A DNA stretch of 64,000 bases. Origin: JAJDZL01 sp965221175. Its GTDB lineage: Bacteria > Pseudomonadota > Gammaproteobacteria > Arenicellales > JAJDZL01. The number at the start of each line of letters is the position of its first letter. Position 1 is the first letter of the stretch. Location of the stretch: positions 1,426,001 through 1,490,000 of the forward strand of contig OZ244867.1 of NCBI GenBank assembly GCA_965221175.1. Direction: 5' to 3'. Below the pieces are notes generated by a model. That model saw nothing but the letters and a program-made list of their open reading frames with translations. It ran no database searches and had not been told where the DNA came from. A program made the translations under genes and the position numbers. This document shows, piece by piece, positions 1 to 8,392 of the stretch.

Positions 1-1
1 A

Positions 2-1489
2 AACCTGAAGCGGCAGAACATCCCAGTCATCAATCAGATCGAAGTCACCCCGGCTGAACTGGAGCAGATATACTCCAACACCAATTCTTTCGTCCAGACA
101 TTGCCGTCAGACCTGAACTACGAACGCGCACTGGACTCGATTCGTGTACTGCTGGCACGGGCCGTGTCCAATGATGCATCAGATATTCACATCGTTCGCC
201 GCCAGCGAACTGCATTGGTCAGTTTCCGGGTCGATGGGCAGATTGTCCCGTACGCTGAATGGTCTGAGCACACCGCTGATCAAACCTGCCGTTTCATCTA
301 TGAAGTGATGGGCTACGATCAGGAGGTTACTTGGAATCGCCACGAACCGCAAGATGCAGTGGTAGACACACGATTGGTGAATGGTCGCCGCATACGGGTT
401 CGAGTCGGCACCATTCCGGCATCGCCGGACGGTTACGACATGGTGCTACGAATACTGCCCGGCAGCGGCGACACCCTGCATCTGTCTGAGCTCGGATACG
501 ATGCTCACCAAGTGCAGGCGATTCACAAGCTGACGCGGCGCCCATCGGGACTGGCGGTCATGGCTGGCGGCGTCGGTAGCGGTAAGAGTACGGCAATTGT
601 CGGCATGTTGCTCGAAGAGTTGAAGACGCACGAATCGCGGCTCCGAATCATTACAGTAGAAGACCCGCCTGAACGGGTGATTCCTGGAGCCACTCAGGTG
701 CCGGTAGTGCGCAAACGCGGTACCGCAGCAGGTGATGAGTTCTCATTCGCAATTCGAGGTGCGCTGCGCTGTGATCCCGACACCCTGATGGTCGGCGAAA
801 TACGCGATCTGCAGTCCGCAGTTCTGACCATCAAGTTTGCCCAGTCCGGACATCGAGTTTACACGACAGTTCATGCATCGACGGCGATCGGCATCGTCGG
901 TCGATTGATCGGACTCGGCGTCGACCCTTCGCTATTATGCACGCCGGACGTTCTCAAAGGACTGATCTACCAGACTTTGGTGCCGCTGCTGTGCTCAAGT
1001 TGCAAAATCACCACCCAGGAATGGTTGGCAGAAAACCATGTCGACAAGCCCCGTCGACGCGAATTAGCTGAACGAGTTTCCAATGCGCTAGGCATCCGTG
1101 GACTAGATGTACGCAAAGTCGCCTATCGTTCGGCTGGCGGTTGTAAAAACTGCGCCAGCAGCGGTGTCATCGGCCGCACGTTGATGGCAGAAATTGCGCT
1201 GCCAGATGACGAGATGCTCTCGCAGTTGCGTGTCGGCAACTATACTGCCGCCCACCGTCACTGGCTCGAACACTTAAACGGCCAACCGGTTACTGAACAC
1301 GGCATAAGACTATTGGCCAATGGAATCGCGTCACCGCCCGACGTGGAATGGCGCATCGGGCCACTATCTGAACTGTTATCACTAGCAACAGCCAATCACT
1401 CGAATGGCATTGAAGATCCGGCTCAGGCTGCCCGCTCAGTTGAAATTGGCACCCCTGAATCTATGGTGCTGGAGCGAGTGCATGTTTGA
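2..1489 (+). CDS. Thin-pilus assembly ATPase, PilQ/GspE-like, 5' end cut by window edge
   Basis: Cytoplasmic secretion ATPase of the GspE/PilB superfamily that powers pilus assembly. The frame is open from base 2 with no stop, so the true start lies off the window; the TTG at 101 is only the first start-like codon inside it. Counting from that codon, the Walker A is AGGVGSGKST (about 155-164), the Walker B is DTLMVGEIRD (about 227-236), and TTVHAST is the His box. Two CxxC pairs (CSSC about 298, CKNC about 348) form the zinc knuckle typical of GspE/PilB proteins. The next gene is a GspF-like membrane protein overlapping by 8 bases, then two prepilins, which matches the pilQ-pilR-pilS-pilV order of IncI and genomic-island thin pili. 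The DNA is clearly GC-rich (38 G/C in the 60-base row at 541). Assignment to PilQ rather than another pilus ATPase rests on context. Confidence 0.88.
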   Translation, partial: NLKRQNIPVINQIEVTPAELEQIYSNTNSFVQTLPSDLNYERALDSIRVLLARAVSNDASDIHIVRRQRTALVSFRVDGQIVPYAEWSEHTADQTCRFIYEVMGYDQEVTWNRHEPQDAVVDTRLVNGRRIRVRVGTIPASPDGYDMVLRILPGSGDTLHLSELGYDAHQVQAIHKLTRRPSGLAVMAGGVGSGKSTAIVGMLLEELKTHESRLRIITVEDPPERVIPGATQVPVVRKRGTAAGDEFSFAIRGALRCDPDTLMVGEIRDLQSAVLTIKFAQSGHRVYTTVHASTAIGIVGRLIGLGVDPSLLCTPDVLKGLIYQTLVPLLCSSCKITTQEWLAENHVDKPRRRELAERVSNALGIRGLDVRKVAYRSAGGCKNCASSGVIGRTLMAEIALPDDEMLSQLRVGNYTAAHRHWLEHLNGQPVTEHGIRLLANGIASPPDVEWRIGPLSELLSLATANHSNGIEDPAQAARSVEIGTPESMVLERVHV

Positions 1490-2522
1490 ATTAATCCGCA
1501 ACCGCATTCACCGTACTCGGTTCAGTATCGCCTCGGGTGCCCGCGCCAGACTGTGGCAGCGCATCGGCTCACTCACCAGCTCAGGAGTGCCCATTACGGC
1601 GGCCGTGGAGTTTCTGCATCAAAGCAATCGCTCAGGTGTCGCTGCACGATTTATTGAACATCAGCGCTTGACTATGCGCACCAGCGGATTTTCCGCCGCT
1701 GCCAAGGGCTGGGTGCCGCAAGAAGAACTCATCATCATTGAAGTTACGCAGGAACGGAACATTGCTGACGGCTTCGAGCAAGCTGCACGCATCGCTTCGG
1801 TGCGCTCGCGTCTTCGCCACACACTGATTTCAGGCTTGGCATATCCGACCATCTTGCTGTTTGGCGGAGGTGCCGTGATCGCTGTCTTGCCAGGCTATGC
1901 ATTGAATGTCATGATCGAAATTATGGATACATCCAAGTGGCCGCCAGTGTCGCGCAGCGTGCTGGTGTTTTCCGAATTCATATCGAACTGGGGATTACCA
2001 TTGGCAACCGTATTGATCATGTTGATGTCGGTTTCGGTATGGGCCGCTCCCCACTGGACTGGAGCACTGCGCCGACGTCTCGAATGGTATCCACCGTTCG
2101 CGCTGTATCGACAGTTCTGCGGACCGGAAGTTCTGACTGCTTGGTTGGCGCTGATGGAAGCTGGCACACAGCGTATCCGCGCCCTGTCGCAGTTGGAGTC
2201 CGGCCTGCCGCAATACCTTGCCTCTCATGTGCGCTCGATGCGCTCTCAGCTGTATCAGGGCAAGCCGGTCGAAACCGCACTCGACACTGGGTTGTTCTCA
2301 GCTGAAACACTTGATGATCTGCGCATCTATGAACGCACCGGCAACTTCAGTATCCACGCCAGCCGCATCGCCGAGGAAGACATCACCCGGGCACTCGAAA
2401 AACTTGAATCGACTACCAAAACACTTTCATCCTGTCTGCTAATCCTGATCGGCGCTGCTGCCATCTGGATTTATGTTGGTGTCGCTCGCGTTGCATTCAC
2501 AGTTCAGCAACAGGGATTTTAA
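1482..2522 (+). CDS. Thin-pilus inner-membrane platform protein, PilR/GspF-like
   Basis: 346-residue polytopic protein resembling the GspF/PilC/PilR platform proteins that anchor a type IV pilus in the inner membrane and receive the assembly ATPase. Three hydrophobic stretches are visible: one starting LISGLAYPTILLF, one around LPLATVLIMLMSVSVW, and a C-terminal one around SCLLILIGAAAIWIYVG. A duplicated cytoplasmic-domain arrangement lies between them. I chose the ATG at 1482 because it overlaps the ATPase stop (1487-1489) in classic translational coupling; an upstream in-frame start at 1404 would bury the N-terminus in the ATPase gene. It lies in the same operon as the ATPase and the prepilins. 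The family assignment is firm from topology and neighbours; individual motifs are weakly conserved. Confidence 0.83.
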   Translation: MFELIRNRIHRTRFSIASGARARLWQRIGSLTSSGVPITAAVEFLHQSNRSGVAARFIEHQRLTMRTSGFSAAAKGWVPQEELIIIEVTQERNIADGFEQAARIASVRSRLRHTLISGLAYPTILLFGGGAVIAVLPGYALNVMIEIMDTSKWPPVSRSVLVFSEFISNWGLPLATVLIMLMSVSVWAAPHWTGALRRRLEWYPPFALYRQFCGPEVLTAWLALMEAGTQRIRALSQLESGLPQYLASHVRSMRSQLYQGKPVETALDTGLFSAETLDDLRIYERTGNFSIHASRIAEEDITRALEKLESTTKTLSSCLLILIGAAAIWIYVGVARVAFTVQQQGF

Positions 2523-2546
2523 CTACTCATATATGGAGAACTCATC

Positions 2547-3128
2547 ATGAAATTTGTGCAATACCTTCTCAGGTTGCTACGTCGTTATCAGCGAAAAGAA
2601 GCAAAACCCGACCCGCAAAAGGGCGCTATCACGGTTGCCGAGACGTTGATTGCGCTCGGTATCGGTGCTACCGTTCTGGCGGTCGTGTTCGCCGGAATAC
2701 CGGCGCTCACGGATGCCCGCAACCATTCAACGTCCATGAGCGGACTGACGCAGATCGTGACCAGCATCCGCAGCACCTTCGGCGTGCGCAATAACTTCAA
2801 CGGTCTGAACACTGATCTTGCACGTCAACTGGCCGGGTTTCCGCCTAACTTCATCGCCGGCGATGACATTCGGCACCCCTGGGGCGGCATTGTGACGATT
2901 ACCGGAGACAATGACGGCTCCTTCGATGTTGCGTTCGCCGCCATGCCCGAAGCCGCCTGCTCGCAACTGGTTACCTCCACGGCTGACCTGGCACAGACAA
3001 TTGATGTCGGCGGCACAGTCCTCGGCAGCGCAGGCCCGGACGACGACGACGGTAATCCGACCGACCCAAAAACCGTGACTGAACTTTGCGATGGCGGGGG
3101 TCAAGTCACATGGACATTCCGGGGGTAG
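2547..3128 (+). CDS. Type IVb prepilin, probable major pilin PilS-like
   Basis: 193-residue prepilin. A basic leader of about 27 residues ends in KG, and the hydrophobic helix AITVAETLIALGIGA follows, so the peptidase should cut G|A. The acidic residue is at mature position 6 rather than 5, as far as the alignment can be judged by eye. A GGAG Shine-Dalgarno motif lies just before the ATG. The C-terminal half contains two cysteines (AACSQ and ELCDGG) that could form the pilin disulfide loop. It sits 24 bases after the platform gene and 2 bases before a second, longer prepilin. It is expected to be processed by the A24 peptidase encoded at 5444. Major-pilin status is inferred from size and order (pilS before pilV). 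Confidence 0.8.
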   Translation: MKFVQYLLRLLRRYQRKEAKPDPQKGAITVAETLIALGIGATVLAVVFAGIPALTDARNHSTSMSGLTQIVTSIRSTFGVRNNFNGLNTDLARQLAGFPPNFIAGDDIRHPWGGIVTITGDNDGSFDVAFAAMPEAACSQLVTSTADLAQTIDVGGTVLGSAGPDDDDGNPTDPKTVTELCDGGGQVTWTFRG

Positions 3129-3130
3129 AA

Positions 3131-4579
3131 ATGAAACTAGGGAACCTGCGCGACCGGTTCGCTCTGCTCGTTTGCCGCCACTCGGAAAAAGGAGCCATCA
3201 CAATTGCCGAGACGCTGATCGTGCTCAGTATCGGGTTGATTGCGCTGACGGTTTGGGCGCAGGCCAAATTGAGCCAGCTCGAAACCGCAAACGCCGGCAA
3301 TGCGGGTCGCGCAATCGCCGCTTACTCCAGGGCTGCATCAGTGTGGCTAGCGGAAAATCCGCCAGCTGCAGACGGCACCTTCACGATCAGCGATTTGCAG
3401 GACTGCGCGGATCCTGTCGGCGCACGCTTCCTTTCGTGCACTTTCAGCGCTCAGACGCCGATCGCCTACGCGCAAAATGATGCCGACAATCCGGTCAATT
3501 ACGGCAATCTCGATATTGATGTCGTGATTACGCCGGCAGGTGCGACCGGTGTCATTGACTTTGGCGTGTTTCGCAACGGCGACGATGAGAACGAAGACGG
3601 GCTGCCTGATTCGCGTCCTGATCTGGCATCAATCGCCTTTCAGACCGCCGCCGAAGAAACCGGCGCAGGCGTGCTCGAATTTTTCGAGATGATGTTCGTC
3701 CGGGAAAGCCCGATCGGATTGCAATTTGATCCAGATGAAGCCGATTTCGATCAGGCTGCAATCGACGATCTGTCCCGACTCCAAGCCCGCGTCGGCGCAC
3801 AGGCTGGTGATGTTCCGTTCCTACGCCTTGATGGCGCTAACCAGATGGCCGCCGGCATTACCTTCAATAACGGCATGCGGGTCAATATGGATGGCGGTGG
3901 ATTGGCATTTCAAGGTCCTGGAGATGTTGAAGTACGCACTGACACCGGTACGCTGGTAGTCGCGCAGAACATTCAAACGGCAGCGCTACAGTCCGATTCG
4001 GCTGTCATTGACGAGCTGACGGTCGAACCGGCCGACGGGGTGCAAGGCAGCGGCTTCGACCGGTTCAACCAGGCACCGGATGTGGTGCGCATCGACGGTG
4101 ATGTCATTCGACTGGCCGCGCGGGTGCAAGTCAACGAATTAGACATTGGAACGAACGCAGCAGAAATCACCCGACTGACTGGCGAAGTGAACGGCAACTT
4201 ACTCCGCATCGAGACCAACCGGCAGAGCATTGACGATCATGACGTTTTGCTCGGTGAGCATGATCTTGCAATCAGCGCGCTAGAATCTGCACCGCCAACA
4301 GAAGGTGCACCCGTATGCGCTCCCTTGTGGACAGCCGTGAACACTGAAATGCAAGGATTGGGGTACAGTCATTTCTCAAATTGTGGCACAAGCTGCCAGC
4401 CACCCTTATACCCCTGCCCTGAAGCGACCGGCACCCGTGTTTGCGAAGGACCGTACAGCGCAAATCCAGTTACATACATCGTGCGCAACGCAAATACGCT
4501 GAACTGCGAAACCCGCACCGCCAACTTTTATACCAACCAATACTGCAGAAAAAACTTCACCGGCAATCCCTGCAGATGA
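3131..4579 (+). CDS. Long prepilin with Cys-rich tail, PilV-like tip adhesin
   Basis: 482-residue protein that begins with the same prepilin signal type as its neighbour (leader ending EKG, then AITIAETLIVLSIGL). It continues into a long extracellular domain and ends in a cysteine-rich segment of about 85 residues with CPEATGTRVC and CETRT motifs. This layout matches PilV minor pilins of IncI and genomic-island thin pili, which act as tip adhesins in recipient recognition during liquid mating. The ATG at 3131 lies 2 bases after the previous stop behind a GGGGG-containing stretch; an upstream in-frame ATG at 3086 would overlap the first prepilin gene. A coiled-coil-like stretch (EITRLTGEVNGNLLRIETNR) precedes the tail. 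I saw no inverted shufflon cassettes downstream, so the tail seems fixed. Confidence 0.75.
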   Translation: MKLGNLRDRFALLVCRHSEKGAITIAETLIVLSIGLIALTVWAQAKLSQLETANAGNAGRAIAAYSRAASVWLAENPPAADGTFTISDLQDCADPVGARFLSCTFSAQTPIAYAQNDADNPVNYGNLDIDVVITPAGATGVIDFGVFRNGDDENEDGLPDSRPDLASIAFQTAAEETGAGVLEFFEMMFVRESPIGLQFDPDEADFDQAAIDDLSRLQARVGAQAGDVPFLRLDGANQMAAGITFNNGMRVNMDGGGLAFQGPGDVEVRTDTGTLVVAQNIQTAALQSDSAVIDELTVEPADGVQGSGFDRFNQAPDVVRIDGDVIRLAARVQVNELDIGTNAAEITRLTGEVNGNLLRIETNRQSIDDHDVLLGEHDLAISALESAPPTEGAPVCAPLWTAVNTEMQGLGYSHFSNCGTSCQPPLYPCPEATGTRVCEGPYSANPVTYIVRNANTLNCETRTANFYTNQYCRKNFTGNPCR

Positions 4580-5443
4580 TTTAAATGTGACCAACTCCGC
4601 CATTCAGTAACGCACTAATGCCACAATTCTGCAATTTACATTGGAAAAAATTGAAGTTGATATCAACTCGCTATTGTTAAAGCTTGCAACAAGCACGGAG
4701 AAACAAGATGCAAACTAAAAATACAGCCTTGCACGGGACAAGTCAATGCAATTCAGCGCTTCACCATGGCTGTCGATTGCAGGCAACCGATGGCATACCG
4801 TGACGAGGTACATAAAATCGGAGCTTGGCTTTCCGCCGAAAACAAATACTCATTCGGCTTTGGTTCCTTACTACTGCTGCCAAAAAAGGGCAAGTCGACT
4901 ATTTCCTTTACTACCACCCATGATCGAACCGCAATCTCATCTAGGATCGACTTCTCAAGGGGATTTCGGAACGATGGCAGTCTGTTCATTTCTCACCGGA
5001 ATCGAGGCAAAGCGTTCATGCGGCACTGGGTAGTTCCATGTCGTTGGACGACTGGGCATCACACTGATGAGACCGGCAGGAGGCTTTATCCAATCTTCGA
5101 CGACGATGCTTGCATCATCGTTCAACTAGAAAACGCTCAAAGTGCCCCCCGAATACGACCTCTACGTCGAACTGTCACCGGATGGTCGGCAGATTGATTT
5201 TCAAGCGGGTGCGATTTTGCCTCTCTCCAAGAACTCGAATTCGGGAACGCAGGCTTGGATTTCGCAATATTCAGGCCAAATTTTCCGCTCACCCCTAAAA
5301 TTCGGAGTTGCAATTGCGTATCAAAGCGATTTGGCCAAGGCAAAATTTCGCCCCTCAAAAATCATCTAGAGCAACTATAACGAAAGATTGAGAAGAGATG
5401 CGCCGCCGCCTTATATTGCGTCTGAGGACGTTTTCCAATCTGA
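4580..5443 (+). pseudogene. Gap between pilus genes holding a possible frameshifted gene
   Basis: No intact gene is recognised here. A start with a fair ribosome site (GGAG before the ATG at 4708) opens a 31-codon frame that stops at 4801-4803. A second frame runs 4766-5197 (about 143 codons), and a third runs 5142-5369 (about 75 codons). The second and third overlap at a C-run near 5145-5150, and the third reads like coding sequence (EYDLYVELSPDGRQIDF). One reading is a single gene of about 200 codons broken by one or two frameshifts. No family is recognised. It marks the switch from GC-rich pilus DNA to the AT-rich transfer genes. Sequencing error or chance open frames are the alternatives. 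Confidence 0.3.
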
Positions 5444-5887
5444 ATGGCAGAAATCCTAACTAAAATCCTGTCATTTGGCACGTTTTCCTGTGTTTTGCTT
5501 TGCTTGGCAGTAGAAGATCACCGGGAGAACAAATTGCGAAACTGTATTACGCTTCCGCTACTTGCTAGCGGACTGGTATTTAATTCGACTACTATCTTCG
5601 TTCCATTTCAATCATCGATTTTGGGCGCTATGATAGGCTACTTGAGCATCCGTACGTTGCATGATGCCCAAGTTTCACTTCGAGGATCCTCTGGCATTGG
5701 ACTGGGAGATGCAAAATTCCTCTCTGCTCTAGGTGCATGGTTTGGCTTGCAAGCCGTACCTATCTGCATTGTTGGAGCATCAATTGTGATGTTGACAGTG
5801 TACCCGAGAAGACAGGAAAAACCGTTCGGTGTCGGGCTGTCACTCATCGCGGCTGGAATTGCCGGTCATTACATAATTTCAGTGTAA
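5444..5887 (+). CDS. Minimal A24 prepilin peptidase, PilU-like
   Basis: 147-residue membrane protease that should remove the leader from the two prepilins encoded upstream. It shows both catalytic aspartate regions of the A24 family: VEDHRENKLRN near residue 26 and the GxGD motif GIGLGDAKFLS near residue 88. Between them lie hydrophobic segments consistent with six to seven membrane helices. It contains only the peptidase domain; the N-terminal methyltransferase half of chromosomal PilD/GspO (about 290 residues in total) is missing, as in PilU/TadV-type enzymes. The two upstream pilins start with Ala after the cleaved Gly. The 860-base gap from the pilins suggests separate transcription. Confidence 0.85.
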   Translation: MAEILTKILSFGTFSCVLLCLAVEDHRENKLRNCITLPLLASGLVFNSTTIFVPFQSSILGAMIGYLSIRTLHDAQVSLRGSSGIGLGDAKFLSALGAWFGLQAVPICIVGASIVMLTVYPRRQEKPFGVGLSLIAAGIAGHYIISV

Positions 5888-6068
5888 TTGAACTTATTTT
5901 TAACCAATTGCAAAAATGGTCCTACATATATCAAGAAACCCCCATATTGCCGTCCCACAAAAATACTAGTTTGATCAGTTCATTATTCTTTGTTGACGAA
6001 GGATTAATATACCGGGCAAAATTCTTGAACAATATCAGACCAATACCTAACTAACGACACATTGGTCC

Positions 6069-6857
6069 TTGAAGAGAAATTTATCTAACGAGGAATCTAT
6101 ACTGAAATTTAACCGATCTAAATTCCGTTTACTTAAACATCGAAAACTGATCGTTCCTGCAGCTTGCATTGGGATTGTTGTGTCTATTGCGACCGTAGTG
6201 ATGCAGTTTCTACCATCCAATTCGTTCTATTCGCCAGAAAAGCCAATTTCTGTCAAAGAAATGGTTGACGCGGGAGCGCTTCCCATTCAACTACAGACTG
6301 CAGTAACAACGTTGGTGACGTCGGATTCGGATTCTTTAGCTGTTCTAGATGGTTCAAGAGAGCAACAGAATTCGCCGCAAGTCAATGAAACCGAGTCGGT
6401 TATTGGGCCAGCAATATTGGCAACACTAGAAAAAGTTGAGTACAAACTGAAAGAAAGTAGTGATGCGTTCCTGTACTTTGAAGAGCGCTTGGAAAATTTA
6501 GGTGCATTGGAACCACACATTGTTTCTTCCATTGCCTTGCAGTCTACAGTCGCAGACATGATAGAAACGCGGATGATGGAGATTGAATCCAGAGTTGATT
6601 CATTAGCACAAGCTCTCTCTCAGGCCCAAATAAGTGAACCACCAAAAGACATATTGCAACCACCATTTCGTTTAATTGCAATTGACCGCTGGCAGAACAA
6701 GTGGAATGCAGTAATTGAGCTTGATGGTCGAATTTCCATTATTGAACCCCAATCAAGTCGTGCAGGGTGGCAGTTGCTAACAATTGATCCAAGCTCTCAG
6801 TCCACGTTATTTAGGTCCCGGTCCGGAAAAGAAGTGGAACTGGAAATTGATGGATAG
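6069..6857 (+). CDS. Unrecognised single-pass membrane protein with coiled coil
   Basis: About 262 residues from a TTG start; no ATG is available earlier in the frame, and the ribosome site is weak, so the start is uncertain. The protein has a short basic cytoplasmic tail, one transmembrane helix near residues 30-48 (VPAACIGIVVSIATVVM), a glutamate-rich region predicted to coil (about 115-190) and a compact C-terminal domain beginning PFRLIAIDRW. The layout (N-terminal helix, periplasmic coil, small beta-rich end) resembles PilP-like or IcmG/DotF-like secretion components, but I do not recognise the family. Its place between the prepilin peptidase and TIGR03759, on the same strand, suggests a pilus or transfer-complex role. 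Confidence 0.6.
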   Translation: MKRNLSNEESILKFNRSKFRLLKHRKLIVPAACIGIVVSIATVVMQFLPSNSFYSPEKPISVKEMVDAGALPIQLQTAVTTLVTSDSDSLAVLDGSREQQNSPQVNETESVIGPAILATLEKVEYKLKESSDAFLYFEERLENLGALEPHIVSSIALQSTVADMIETRMMEIESRVDSLAQALSQAQISEPPKDILQPPFRLIAIDRWQNKWNAVIELDGRISIIEPQSSRAGWQLLTIDPSSQSTLFRSRSGKEVELEIDG

Positions 6858-6990
6858 AAATGGTTCGCGTCCGAATTCCTTTCACTGTGAGAAATGTTTC
6901 CACATTTACTAACGGAGCACTAAGAAAAGTTTGTACCAACGAAAATAATTATTAGCTTGTGAAAACAGCTATACAAGACGACGGCAAGTT

Positions 6991-7653
6991 ATGCAATATT
7001 TATCTATAAATAAAGTAAATTCCATAGTGCTCATAGTTGGATTGACGCTCAGTACGAGCAGTTTGCCAGAGCAACGAAACCATTTCTCCGATACTGTTTC
7101 ATCGGAAATCTCAAGTTCTGAAACTCGTACTGCCGAAGTGTGGCAGCTGTCAGTAGAAGAAATCGAGCTACTTCAGAATTTGCAACAACACCATGAAGGC
7201 ATGCTGTCGTCCGGTCTAACTCCCTACGAATGGTTGGGGATATTTGCGGAAACTGATGAACAGAGAAAGCACTACGCCGAACTGTTCGCAAAACGTCAAC
7301 TAGAACTAACATATGCAATTTTGAAATTTGAATCTGCGTACGCAGAAGCTATTCAGAAAATTGAATCTCAAAGCAAAGATAACTCCCAAATAGGTAGACG
7401 TCTACTATTCATAACCACTTATCAGTGTTCCCACAAACAGTGCAAGAATGACCTTCAGCGAATCCGAAATCATGCTGAGTCTGGTGGATTGCTGGACATA
7501 TTAATTCAAGGCGAAACATCAATTACTGATCTCAAGTCTTGGGGAGTTGAGAACAAAATTCCCCTTGAGAAAATACGTACAGGCGACATAACAATAAACC
7601 AGGCGCAAGGACGCTATCTGAATTTTCCGAATGGAATATACAAGCTAAATTGA
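6991..7653 (+). CDS. Integrating conjugative element protein, TIGR03759 (PFL_4693) family
   Basis: 220-residue exported protein with an N-terminal hydrophobic segment (NSIVLIVGLTLSTS). The central part matches the TIGR03759 pattern: a WxLSxEE start to the domain, a Gly-Ile-x-Ala-x-T/S-D-E-x-x-R helix (LGIFAETDEQRKHYAEL), then a thioredoxin-like end with a hydrophobic strand, a cysteine pair (CSHKQC) and the closing IRTGDITINQAQGRYL. The cysteine pair is spaced CX4C. This family marks the start of the GI-type (MPF-G) conjugation cluster. In related elements it is followed by a lytic transglycosylase, TraD and TIGR03747; here RAQPRD comes next. Confidence 0.82.
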   Translation: MQYLSINKVNSIVLIVGLTLSTSSLPEQRNHFSDTVSSEISSSETRTAEVWQLSVEEIELLQNLQQHHEGMLSSGLTPYEWLGIFAETDEQRKHYAELFAKRQLELTYAILKFESAYAEAIQKIESQSKDNSQIGRRLLFITTYQCSHKQCKNDLQRIRNHAESGGLLDILIQGETSITDLKSWGVENKIPLEKIRTGDITINQAQGRYLNFPNGIYKLN

Positions 7654-7773
7654 GCAGGCCTCACCAATAGTGAAAGCAGATTACAGCGCCTGTCAACTCC
7701 CCTGAAAATTACGTTCACTCAGTTTTGGAATTTCAATTGATGTCTTCATTGAACAGGCAATATAAGAATTTTT

Positions 7774-8166
7774 ATGCTGAATTTTCACTACATTCTAAAC
7801 TTGATTTTCTGCCTATGCTTTCTATTGGCTGGCTGTTCGATCAATAAGGGAAACGCTTCAATGACAGAGCAGAAAATCTCCAGCAAGGTTACAAGGAAAT
7901 CATTGATGGGGAAGCCAGAAATTGTTGCACGTACGAACTCTAGTGAGAAACAGGTTCTCATTAGACTGTTACGAAATCTAAATGAACTCGAAGCTCTGAT
8001 AATTGAAGCCGAATTCAGTGCAAACCCCGATGCTCGTATCCGATTCGACTATCGCCAATTACGGTCTGATTTCTTTTCGGTATCGCAAGGTATTCAAGCT
8101 CACATTCAGATGCCAGACTATTCGCCACGGACATTAAAACCGATTTCCGGAAACTATGGAAGGTAA
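7774..8166 (+). CDS. RAQPRD family conjugative element lipoprotein
   Basis: 130-residue lipoprotein with a lipobox LAGC near residue 21, so it should be exported and acylated. The mature part shows the family signature: a leucine-rich helix with the LNELEALIIEAE pattern, then DARIRFDYRQLRSDF, and an end of the form GIQAHIQMPDYSPRTLKPISGNYGR, matching the family's GIxAHI...PR...P..G.Y.R tail (the eponymous RAQPRD motif is replaced by a YSPRT-like version). Its exact role in DNA transfer is unknown; it is a constant member of GI-type mating-pair clusters. It lies 120 bases after TIGR03759 and 3 bases before TIGR03758, starting a tightly packed operon that runs to 16.5 kb. Confidence 0.85.
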   Translation: MLNFHYILNLIFCLCFLLAGCSINKGNASMTEQKISSKVTRKSLMGKPEIVARTNSSEKQVLIRLLRNLNELEALIIEAEFSANPDARIRFDYRQLRSDFFSVSQGIQAHIQMPDYSPRTLKPISGNYGR

Positions 8167-8169
8167 CAA

Positions 8170-8391
8170 ATGGAAAATTTCGAACTCGGCCCAGGCATAA
8201 GTCTAAAAATCCTCAGAACCATCATTGGAGGCACTGTTGCCTCAGCGTCGATTGTATGGTGGATTTGGATTGTTCAGTCATCTCTAGGCCAATTACAAAA
8301 TAATCAAATCAGTTTCATCGAACTCCTTTTCAAGTGTTTCCGGTCACTTGCAACTGCATTGATGATCCTCACAGTAATCGCGTTTCTGTAA
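8170..8391 (+). CDS. TIGR03758 family small membrane protein
   Basis: 73-residue protein with two transmembrane helices: one around TVASASIVWWIWIVQSSL (about 25-42) and one at the C-terminus (SLATALMILTVIAFL). Size, topology and position between RAQPRD and TIGR03745 identify it as the TIGR03758 protein of GI-type conjugative elements. Its function is not established; with the next gene it may form the pilin or a membrane platform. Start ATG is 3 bases after the RAQPRD stop and 1 base separates its stop from the next start, so translation is probably coupled. Confidence 0.8.
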   Translation: MENFELGPGISLKILRTIIGGTVASASIVWWIWIVQSSLGQLQNNQISFIELLFKCFRSLATALMILTVIAFL

Positions 8392-8392
8392 T

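Noticed and set aside
4580..5443. Shufflon after the PilV-like gene
   Set aside because: I saw no inverted repeats or alternative 3' ends, and no dedicated recombinase next to it.
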